Positions 1 to 9,423 of a stretch of DNA of 64,000 nt are shown here, piece by piece (position 1 is the first letter of the stretch; each line of letters begins with the position of its first letter). Both the position numbers and the translations under genes were made by a program. Source of the DNA: Fragilaria crotonensis (Eukaryota > Bacillariophyta > Fragilariophyceae > Fragilariales > Fragilariaceae); NCBI GenBank assembly GCA_022925895.1, contig JAKSYS010000049.1, forward strand, positions 1 to 64,000, in the 5' to 3' direction. Under the pieces are notes generated by a model. That model worked only from the letters and a program-made list of their open reading frames with translations, had not been told where the DNA came from and did not search any database.

Positions 1-580
1 AAAAACATGTAAAAAATTCACCATTTTTAAAAGCTTTGATTTATGCTTGACGCCAGTACTCTAGGTAATAGTAGAATATTCCGTACGCCTGAACTGTGGT
101 CACTCTCGTAATTTGCGGTGTTGCGAGTTCTGCGTACTGCGGACCACGTCGTACTGTACAGCGTAGTACTTTACTAATACTCGGAGTACTTCATAATTGA
201 CCTTGGCCGTTGTACGATAGCACTACTGGTATAGTACTTTACGCCACCGCATACTGTGAGCAGGCAGCAATGCGCACCTGCTAAGATTACCAGCAAGTTG
301 CTAATGCAGCACTTGCACTCCTTTCGAGTCTCGAGTTTCTTTAATACTGAAGTACAAGTACTGGAGTCCTCGTTGTACTGGAGTATTCCGAAAATGTACT
401 GGAGAACTTTGAAGCTTGAAGCTCCAGTAGGTACAGTATGCAGTACTTGTACCATGTAATAGTACAATCATGGTACTGTGCAGGCTGTAGTACGTATCAT
501 ACGAGTACTACGAGTTCCTGGTACCAGTACATTACTTCCGGTAGTACCCGGTACTGTTGTATTTTGGATGGTCAATGAGG
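1..580. other. GTAC-rich intergenic DNA
   Basis: No gene is supported. The stretch holds dozens of GTAC, AGTACT and GGTACC words in all orientations, and the short open frames on either strand are by-products of this repetitive composition. The same texture recurs in the other host intergenic stretches of the window, including those around NUP93, APC1 and the peroxidase, but not inside most inserted elements. Confidence 0.7.
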
Positions 581-1855
581 GGTACTAGTTTAAGCACAAT
601 ATCGGGACGAATTTTTTTCAGGAGTAATGGGACGACTCCAGATTCCATGCGTTATCGATGTATCCATACACCAAGACTTCTCATGAGCTCCATATCAAAC
701 TGGAAGATAACTGTATTGGGTAGAGATGTTGTGTAGGGTTTTCCGACGAACCAACGCTGCATCGAAAGATACAGCAATCGGAAGCCCGTAGATTTTTTTG
801 TTCAGCTCAGCAATTTTTCCTGAAAACAATTGCTCATACTTCAAATGCGTCTCCCAAGCAAAAGGTTCTGCAAAACAAGGGCAATGACGACTTATGATCC
901 AAAGCAGGGCGACACCAGAAGTCATGCATGAATAAGGATGTTGTCAAAATGATCAGTGTCATGTAGAGACTGGCGTCTGAAGCTGTCACCTTGACAAGCG
1001 TTTTGATGTCAAGCTTTGTCGAAATTTTTTACGCGTTTCTACTAACATTTTGTACTGCTATTTTTTTCGCAGTTAATTATACCACCTCGTCTCCGCAGCG
1101 GCTGAACATTGGGGCTCGGTGGTTGTGGAGAGCAGCTCATTCTGTGGTTGTCATGCTGAAGTGCAAGGATTTGTCATGCATCAGTTGTCATTGGTACCAA
1201 TTTTGACCGCTCATTGTCGGAAAGAACTTGGCCAGTCGGGAAGGGCGGACTAGTTTGAGCTCACTGTTGCGGAGTGAGGATGATGCTGACCATTCAGATT
1301 CAGAGGAGGTGTGCTTTTACCGAGATACCGAGATGCAATGGCTTTTGAAAGGTTGATGATTAAAGGATCAGCTATGATGTCCAGCTTGCTTTGGTTGTGG
1401 ATGCTTATGATTTGAATGGGAGGAGTTCTTCCGTCGGTATTGGAAGGTGTTCCTTGTGAACTCTGGAACAACATACACACCGTCGAAGGACATATTTTAG
1501 AATTGCAGTCTTCTAGATGATTGTTTTAGGAAGGCATGTGTGGCAAATGGACTCAATTATACCTTTGACTTTGCCTTCGTTTGCATCATCTTCGATGCCA
1601 CTAATTGTTTTCAGGATTTTTTGGGTCTCTCAACACGGACGAAGCTAGGTCGTCCCATTACTATGTTAAAAAATGTGGGTACCCGGAATTTTCGACTAAA
1701 CATAACTTCACGAAAAACGCTCGGATCTCCAATATTCTTACACCAGACGATCCGTTATGAAATTGCGCATCGATTGGTACCCCGTTGAGTGTCATACGAG
1801 GTATTTTGGTATCAATTGAGTTTTTTCAACCCACTATTGTGCTTAAACTAGTACC
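581..1855. mobile_element. Non-autonomous DNA element with 21-bp perfect TIRs
   Basis: A perfect 21-bp inverted repeat bounds the unit: 581-601 starts GGTACTAGTTTAAGC and 1835-1855 is its exact complement. CTAG lies in both ends (585-588 and 1848-1851), so the true boundary may be TTTAAGCACAATA with CTAG as the target duplication. The roughly 1.2-kb interior has only short open frames (for example 695-925 minus, 1540-1788 plus) with no recognised domain. I infer a non-autonomous transposon whose transposase is elsewhere; the superfamily is not determined. Confidence 0.75.
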
Positions 1856-2347
1856 ACTAGAGACCATTCGAGAATTAATTCGGTGTTTCGATCCAGCCGG
1901 CCTGGCGTTATATGTCCGTTTCACTCTTGAATTTTGAATTGACAGACAAGTATACTCTGCCCAGGAGTATTTAACGGTCCAGTGCATTTTTCAAGGCGCC
2001 GTAACTTGACGAATTCGCCGAAGTTAGCAACAGGCGTGCACTATGGTGTCTCTGGTATGGCAAGGAATGACATAGTGCACGCCTGTTACTAACTTCTTAT
2101 TTTTGATGAAGTTCACACTGACAGCAACAGCATCACATCGACAGGAAAACTCAAGGCATAAAATTTTGCAAGTCAAGAATACTTAAACAAAATATATTTT
2201 TACTTATCCAACATTTTTAAATTATTGATTCTCATTGATATAGTATGAACATGAAAAAGAGGCGTTAATCTCTGAAATGGCAGGCGTGAAAATGTGACTC
2301 ATAACCAAAAATCAAAACATCGAATTAATGCCCGAATGGTCTCTAGT
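1856..2347. mobile_element. 492-bp MITE abutting the previous element
   Basis: Inverted repeats of 37 bp with about four mismatches lie at 1856-1892 (ACTAGAGACCATTCG...) and 2311-2347 (...CGAATGGTCTCTAGT). CTAG is again at both ends (1857-1860, 2343-2346) and could be the target duplication. No coding capacity is seen. The centre carries a long hairpin (2020-2096). Family unknown. Confidence 0.75.
2020..2096. repeat. 26-bp stem hairpin inside the MITE
   Basis: Arm 2020-2045 (GAAGTTAGCAACAGGCGTGC...) pairs with 2071-2096, 25 of 26 positions, around a 25-nt loop. A near-perfect stem of this length stands out from the decayed DNA around it. It could be an internal fold-back of the element or a source of hairpin RNA; nothing shows transcription. 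Confidence 0.8.
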
Positions 2348-2833
2348 GCTCTAGTACTCGAGTATTCCAGTACAAGTACTACAGTACTACTGTAGTCGTA
2401 CTCCAGAACATGGTGCCAGGCTGTACATACTGTACAAAGAAGTGCCTCTATCGGAGTGTACAATAGCACACGCTGTGAAAATGAACATCTCGTTCTACGA
2501 GTACTGGTACAAGTATTTGTGCATTAGTACTGGTACCGATAGAGTGCACATGAAAAGGGTCACGGGTCACGGGACAAGGGACAAGTTTTACAGCAGCTGA
2601 CGTGCGTCTGACGATTCCCTCTCGTCTTGCGTGCAGTGGAAGTCGAACTGCCGACTGTGCGGTTCATCAATTAGATGGGTTGCTTTTCTACTCTTATGCA
2701 TGGCTGACTATATGATATTCTGATGACGTCGTCCATTGGTATCAGTTCATTCTCATTGATGACCATCAGGATATATTTGTAGCAGTTTTATTTATATATG
2801 TATGTATACAAGCATTGGCGCTGGTAGAAAATT
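2348..2833. other. Intergenic DNA, GTAC-rich then AT-rich
   Basis: GTAC/AGTACT words are dense from 2348 to about 2560. The rest is AT-rich with no gene, repeat or RNA that I can support. Confidence 0.6.
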
Positions 2834-3066
2834 TCAGTGCATTCGAATTGTCTCGAGCATGCCATAGAATGCTCGAGCATGCAATGGAATTCTTGAGCAT
2901 GCCATCGAATGCGATTTTTTAATCAAAACGTATTTAGTATTTATAGTTTCATAGTGAACGACGTCTGGCCGGCTCGAGTGCATTCCATAGCATGCTCGAG
3001 AATTCGATTGCATTCTCGAGCATTCCATTGCATGCTCTCTAGAATGCGAATGCATGCTCCTCGCAT
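2834..3066. repeat. Palindromic repeat cluster built on CTCGAGCATGC
   Basis: Words such as CTCGAGCATGC, GAGCATGCCAT and GCATTCTCGAG recur many times in both orientations in two blocks (2838-2915 and 2975-3066), separated by an AT-rich spacer of about 60 bp. Both blocks are full of XhoI-like CTCGAG and SphI-like GCATGC palindromes. Open frames across it on the minus strand only translate the repeat. It may be a fold-back element with degenerate arms. Confidence 0.6.
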
Positions 3067-3130
3067 GTATTCATTCATTTGAATTGGAATTATTGTTAGG
3101 TATGCATCCATATATAGCCAACGGACAATC

Positions 3131-4360
3131 CTAGTGTCCAGCCTCCCGACGGGGTTAATTAACCCCAAACGGGGTTAATTAACCCCGTATTTGCACATCA
3201 CAAAAATTGTTCGCTACTACGTGCAAATCTTCCGTTCGAATAGAAACTTGGGCAGTGGCTCAAGGACCCCATGATTGTGCATGCCGTCAAAGCCCAGTAT
3301 CTGTATATTGTTTTTCATCGAGAAACAAGAGTTTTTCTGCATCGATTTTCTTGACCCTCTGATTTTTTCCTGTCATTTCTGATTAAGACTAGCAGTAGAA
3401 ATTATACCCGATTCTACGTAAAACTCACTATTCTGACACTCCTTTTGGCCTGCGGTTTGTTTACGCTCATGTCGAATTCAACCAAAAGTAAGGTGACTAT
3501 TGTGTGTCAAATACATTGAAGTATTGTATCTAAACATGAAACTTGTCGGGCGCTCAATATTTAAGCGACAGCAATCAATTAAAGAACGACATCAAACCAG
3601 AAAAAAAAATGCAGAAGAATCGTGTAGAAAATATACCAAAGTCTACGAAGGAGAAGGTGGTTTCAATCCCCCGGTTTTACATAATTCTCATCTACATATA
3701 GAAAAAGCTGAGGTGATCATCATCTTCAGTATACCTTCAATGGTGATGAAGTACTCAGGACATTTGACCAGCTTGAAGAATTCACAAGTATAGGTTGATC
3801 GGAAAAAGGAACCCCAACGGACAATTTCCACGCAGAAATCGTGTAGAATTTGTACCAAGCGTTGGAAAAAAATTCTCTACTATGACAGATTTTGAATTAA
3901 GAGTCAGAAGATGATTTCGAAGCGCTCGGCTTAAGGAGTGAGGATGCCAGATACTTCGAAAAGTTGTCGGTCACCGGTCACGCAGTAATGTTTTTCCAAC
4001 GTCTCAATTTGGCTTTGCAGAGTTGAATGAATTTGGACTTCAAAAAAAACTGTTTTGAAGTTACGTAGAACCTCTACCACACTCTACGCACGTTTGCATA
4101 CCTTTAGTCAGAAACTGATCGGGGATGAAAAGACGAAGTATCGCGCTTTTCTTTCACATCAGTGACTTCCACTGAAAACAAAGAAAAGGAATATGGATCA
4201 AATGGATGCACTTAAGTATCGTCATCTTGCAACATAGATGACTGCAATTGGAGCACTTTTTTCTGTGGCCCGTGGTATTAAATGTACAGAAAAGCGTCTT
4301 GCACACGTACGAAAATGACGGGGTTAATTAACCCCAATGCTCCGGGAGGCTAGACACTAG
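3131..4360. mobile_element. 1.2-kb non-autonomous element with palindromic subterminal repeats
   Basis: Ends are CTAGTGTCCAGCCTCCCG (3131-3148) and the complement of CTAGTGTCTAGCCTCCCG (4343-4360), 17 of 18 matching. Just inside lie three copies of the perfect palindrome GGGGTTAATTAACCCC, two in tandem on the left (3151-3166, 3171-3186) and one on the right (4320-4335). Such palindromes are plausible transposase-binding sites. CTAG at both outer ends may be the target duplication. The interior has one short frame (3500-3793 plus) with no recognised domain. Confidence 0.8.
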
Positions 4361-4537
4361 ACTCTGCACATTTACATACACATATTCTCATGATTGTATA
4401 ACTGAATAAAAACACTCATAGAGATAAAGAACGTTGCCTCCCCCCAAAAGTATGCCCGAACATTGGGTATGTACTACTACTGGCTACGTCAAAACACAAA
4501 GAACAGAGAACACATCGAAGCAGCCAACGATCAATCC

Positions 4538-4765
4538 GGGAGGCCGTGTATGTCCCCTAATCGAGCCGATCGAGCTTTTCTAAAAAAATCGACTTCATAA
4601 ATTATAATGCAAATTAAGTTACGCATCAACTTTACCTACTAATCTCAGACTGCTCCTCTGAGGATAGAAATACCCTTCACTGTACCAGTACTAAGTAGAA
4701 CTCAGTACTCCCGTACACTAGTGCAGGTCATGGCCGGCTCGATTAGGGGACATACACGGGCTCCC
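4538..4765. mobile_element. 228-bp MITE
   Basis: The left arm starts GGGAGGCCGTGTATGTCCCC and continues TAATCGAGCCG; the right arm ends with the matching complement at 4735-4765, with very few mismatches over about 31 bp. There is no coding capacity. The core is AT-rich and carries a GTAC-rich segment (about 4680-4730). No clear target duplication. Confidence 0.7.
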
Positions 4766-5640
4766 AGTAGTAACACCGGTAGTACTTGGTACTCTAGTAC
4801 CGGGATAGATAGATCTGAACAAGCATGGAAACGTCGAACTGTCTTTTAATGTGGGAATCGTCAGACACACGTCAACTGCTTTAACTCGTCACGTGTCACG
4901 TGACCCTCTTGGTCCGTGCAATTCAAGTATGACGCCATACACTCGTAGTATTGTATGTATATACAAACAAAACGATGCATAGTGCTCCACAATCCACGGA
5001 GTGTTGTATTTTGATCCACGAGGCAACGCAGGCAGCACGTTAATTTTGAGGTTGTGTTTTTTTTATCCACGGCCTGGTACATGTACTGGAGCACTTGTAC
5101 CGGTAACTTGTACAGTAGAAGTACCCGCCTCCCGCCTCTTATTGACCACCCAACGCACAGTAGTACAAGTACTGGTTTAACTCAGAGTATGCATACCAGG
5201 GTTGTACTCGGATACTGGACCTTCCACGGTCTCCCGGTTACAGTACACCAGTACTCCGATTACTCCAGTAGTCGGAGTTCAGTACTACATAGTTGTACCG
5301 TAGCAACTCGAATGGAGTAAAAGTAGTACTCCAGTACAAGTCCAACTATGAGTTAGCGGTAGCATAAAGTACGCTATACCAGTAGTGCTTTAATACAATA
5401 CAAACAATGTCAAGTATGTAGCAGTAGTACAGTACTACGTTGTACAGTACGACTTCGCCCACAACACCGCAACACCCCAAACCGCACCCAGTTGGAGGAT
5501 TTTTTAGAATTCGAAATTAGAAGAACGAGTACTATAGTGCAAATCCTCCGGAAATATTCTCTACTAGACTACCAATAGTAGAGGTTTCAGCGTAAATCGA
5601 GAGGCTTTAAAAGTGGGGAGAATTATGTTCATACGTGTTT
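4766..5640. other. GTAC-rich intergenic DNA
   Basis: Dense GTAC words (roughly 5060-5460) with no gene supported. Frames such as 5054-5320 plus have the biased composition of the repeat words and no domain. Confidence 0.6.
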
Positions 5641-5755
5641 TTCACACAAATGCACGCGTGTGCATGCAATAGCACGGTTTACCCCACCTCCCTGTAGTAC
5701 TGTATAGTATCTGGAACGTAGATTTGTGTAGCTTGTATCAGACTTGGGATAATAC

Positions 5756-8071
5756 TTGTATGCAACCATGACGCATGTAGGGTCATATAACATAATTTCG
5801 TATCCAAATTTGCTTCGGATGCAACCTGGCATCGCACGTAGAATCGTAGAATGTGTACCAGAAAAGAACAACATGATTGTTGATATCGAATGCATGATTT
5901 CTTGTTATTTTTTGACACCATTCAATACACGGATCACCATGAGAGGTCAGAAGGTTTACAAGCGAATCTTGGACAGTTTGATGTCGAGCGTCCATCGGTT
6001 GGGTCTAGGGGAGCAATATGACTATGGGCGAGTGTATACTGACAACGAGAAGAGGCAGGTGACCCCAGAAGAACTGATGCGATGGTTGAACAAAAGAACT
6101 TTTGGAGTTCCTGACCCCGGGCCACAGTTGGCGATTCGACCCTTGGTACGTGCTAACACTGTTGCCTTTTGGAAAAAAGCTATTTCATTCTATATCATGT
6201 CAGATTGTTTGCATGGTTAGAGAACAGGTTCAAATGATGGAAATCCTACAAAGTGTGCCGAAGTGAACGATTTTGTTAAGTATCTTAGGAAGCTGGAAGC
6301 GAGGAAACAAGGAGCAGAATCGAAGACGCGGCATCCAATGGAAGAAAGGGAGTTTTGACATTTGCATGAAGTTTTTAAGACATTTGGTGGTTCTCATAGT
6401 TCAGGGATTTGGAAGCTTGGAATGCCAGCGCTTATCAACTTTCAGTTTCACATGATTGCCAGAATTGATGATACTACACAGGTTGTGATGGACCACATTC
6501 GTGTTCACGACAATTTTGAGAATGCATTGAAAACAAGGTTAAACTGGAGTAAGAATGTACAGGATGAAAGGGATGCAGCACTGTGGCAGATTGTGCTTGG
6601 GAGTATGAACCCAATTTTCTGCGTATTCATCAGTTTGGGTTTGTGGCTTGAATTCAACTTGAGATTGAATGCGATGGCGATGGCCTCGCCTTATGTTTTT
6701 GCATTCTCTGATGATATCACAGTACCTGGTGGCGGGCTCAAGGCCAAGTAAACTGCACAGAATATATTTGGTCAGAAAGTATTGCGAATGGAGGAGTTCC
6801 GGTTCGGAGGTCTTCTTGGAAGTCACTCTATTCGCAAGTTTGCTTCCACTCATGTTCGTCGATGCGGAATCTCCAAGGACAACAAGGACACGAGAGGCCG
6901 TTGGAAAGGGAGGGGACGGGTTTCGGATCAATACGACGATGTCGAACTGCCCTATCCAGATTGCAAGGTGGCGGAGAAACTGTGTATGGGCGGAGCTTGC
7001 TACTACTTGCTTGATCAATAATTCAATTTGCAACTCGAATGTCATGACAACATTTATTCTAACGAAAGTCGTTCCTAACATTTGGCGACGACTTCCGGAT
7101 TTGACAGCAATTGTGCTGGGTAAGGCTGTGCTTTGGCTTGTGTTTTTGAGTGTTGCTTCTGATTTCATTTCAACAGGAGACCGAGATCGAGTGAAGAGGG
7201 AATTGTCGGAAACGGGAATTGTTATTGCCGAAGGTCAGAATCCGATTTCGAAGGTGCCAGTTTTAGTGAGCGGCAATCAAGGTAAAGTCTTCATTGATGA
7301 GATTCCAACAACAAGTATCGAAGGTGATGCTGTGGGAGCGGAGAATGAAAATGGAGAACCTGCAGGCGAGACAATCAATTTTCTACAAGGGCCAAGCATG
7401 CGAAGACTGAACCAGAGACTTCTACAGAACAATCAAGCGAGTGGCGATCAACTTCAAAACTGGATGCTTCAGTTGCAAAGACGTTTTTTGAGTCTTCGAC
7501 GCGAGAACGTTGAAATTCGAAACGATATTGCTGGAAAACTGCAAGCGATGGAACGAGGATTCCACATAATCAATGGAAATGTCAGGAGGGCTGCACTGCA
7601 GCCAGCGCGACGTGTGCCAATACCACCGGGGGGAGCAGCAGCAACTGCAGCAGCAACGGCAGCTACTGCAGCTGCAATTGCTGCTGCAGCTGCTGGTGCT
7701 GACGATCAGGGTGCCAAGGCTCTCGAACGTGCTTTGCTCCGGCCTGCCCTCGCGATGACGAATCCCGCAACCCTCATGCCGAATCCACGAAGTCTTCACG
7801 ACTTGTGGAATGAGTGTCTACACGGGGTCGGGGGGAGAAAGCCTGCAAGGCTTTCTCCGAAACCGAGCGAGGGCAGGTTAAGTATAAGTACTCGAGACGG
7901 AAGGTGATCTGGGATGTGATTCGCAACCTTGTGAGCTTGGGACACAGTTTGCAACGGGCCATAGACATGATCTACAATGTCTATGGCCCTCAAACAAGTG
8001 TGACGGAGATTATTAATAGACTCCGGAAAGACAAAAACAATGGGACTCTCAATCCCAATCTTCAAATTTAG
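5756..8071 (+). pseudogene. Crypton-type tyrosine recombinase with GCR1_C-like domain (decayed)
   Basis: This is a decayed DNA transposon gene of the Crypton kind. The N-terminal part (5756-6220) has no assigned function but contains RWLNKRTFGVPDPGPQL. The recombinase part (about 6362-7021) ends in GSHSIRKFASTHVRRCG...RGRWKGR...SDQYDDVELPY, which fits the HxxR, W and nucleophile Tyr of tyrosine recombinases. A linker with polyalanine (about 7634-7705) leads to a C-terminal block (about 7800-8071) with GGRKPA, YSRRKVIWDVI and AIDMIYNVYG, resembling the GCR1_C DNA-binding domain known from Cryptons. Breaks: frame changes near 6220-6360, near 7000 and near 7860, and an in-frame TAA at 6749-6751. 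Enzyme class is well supported; exact family and ends are not. Cryptons have no TIRs, and none were seen. Confidence 0.75.
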
Positions 8072-8338
8072 GTGATTAGATAATTCAAATGATACATGCG
8101 ATGGGTTTCGCAACTTAGGAATTTCGAATGTGGCTGCAATCTCTCTACCGTAGTATAACTACAGTACTACAATGTTTCGGTAATTCTAGTGGAGTCTCCG
8201 TATTGTTTCGACATACCTTAGTCTCCACGTACCCCTTCCTATGGTGTTGCATATTTTGGAGCATGAAAGCCTTATACGTACGTAGTATGCTTTCGTGATC
8301 TAGAGAACAGGTTTGAACAGAAAGTTACACTGAAAGCC
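8072..8338. other. Short intergenic gap between convergent transposon fossils
   Basis: The gap contains GTAC-rich words (8150-8290), suggesting host DNA between two independent insertions. No shared ends with either neighbour are visible. Confidence 0.5.
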
Positions 8339-9405
8339 TTAAGCAATCCACAGATCGGCAAAACGACAGAGATCTTGCTTTTGATGGATGCCACGAGCGA
8401 GCATCCAGCTGGTTTTCAACCGATTGACTGCGCGTTCATTGCCGGAACGATCACTTGCAACTGCACCTGACAATAATACTTCACGGCTTGAGAACTTTCG
8501 GTCACTTCTGGCAAAGAATGGTTGGAGCAGCAGCTGTCCGCCAGCTCTCCAGGCAGCCTGGACACATCAATACCCCTTGTCCACAATGTTCGTGAAACAA
8601 AGGTCAGAAGATTTGTCAAGTTCTTGAAACTGATGCTGGAACTCAAGAATGCCGCTCCTCTCCTGATAGTCTGAGTCGGAGACAGCTCCGAGCCATAGCT
8701 CATATGCTCCAAGCCAACCACCGAGCTGAAGAAATACACCGCCTTTCGCAACATTCCCACTATAATACAGTGAGAATGTGAGGCGTTGAAGATCCGCATC
8801 AGTTGGCTTCCCCATGAAATCAAGGTTTGTGTTGTCCCACATGATAATGCGCTTATTGTTGTAACGTACTTTCCAATCGGGCGATCGAAGCTGGACATCT
8901 TCTTCGTGATATGCATACCGAGGCCACAATGCAACGGTTCTCATAACCATACTTAGCTTGATATCAAACAGATGTGGGAGTCTCCGATGATGTATCTTAT
9001 AGATACGTCTTGCAGCATCAACCCACCGCTGAAATGAACGTCCCCAGATCATTTCAAGGAAGAAAAACCATTCTTCGAACCATGTAAGTGAAGTTGTGGT
9101 GGCTATCATGGCTTCAACATTCCCATCGCAAACAACTGAGACATAGCAAAGCAACAACATGAGAGACGGAAATCCAGTCCGGAGATGGACATCACTGTCT
9201 GAGACAGACTCACGGTTCACAACTGGATCTGTGTTTGAGGGCCTTGTCGTTGTCTTCTTCGAAGCAGGGCTGGGCCTGATCTTCTTCTTGGAGGTGTTGG
9301 TACATGCTCGTCCAATCCAACAAGCTTCCGGATCCTTGGGTGAATCTCACTCAAACCAGTACGTCCTCCGACGCCAACTTCCACAATTTGCTGCACTGCT
9401 GTCAT
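8339..9405 (-). pseudogene. DDE_Tnp_4-like transposase catalytic region (decayed)
   Basis: Predicted transposase core. A helical lead-in (WFEEWFFFLEMIWGRSFQRW, about 9040-9090) precedes the first Asp in IMWDNTNLDF (about 8820-8850). KGGVFLQLGGWLG follows, then the second Asp in VSDSDYQERSG (about 8660-8690). NIVDKGY (about 8570-8590) matches the 'D-R/K-G-F/Y' block of the family, and NERAVNRLKTSWML (about 8393-8434) supplies the final Glu. The open frame 8567-9220 covers the first two acidic residues; the last block lies in another frame and ends at TAA 8339-8341, so a frameshift lies near 8570. Another lies near 9220-9300 at the N-terminal side. Order and spacing resemble the Harbinger-related ISL2EU/IS4EU type. 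Catalytic call is firm, superfamily moderate. Confidence 0.75.
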
Positions 9406-9423
9406 CCCTTCTCTGCCATCTTT

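Noticed and set aside
7573-7758. Polyglutamine protein
   Set aside because: It is the alternate-frame reading of the polyalanine-coding CAG/GCA tract of the Crypton.
6669-7907. A 412-residue plus-strand open frame read as one gene
   Set aside because: Its first third is out of frame with the clear recombinase motifs (HSIRK, RGRWK, SDQYDD), which lie in another frame; only the later part is genuine Crypton sequence after a frameshift.
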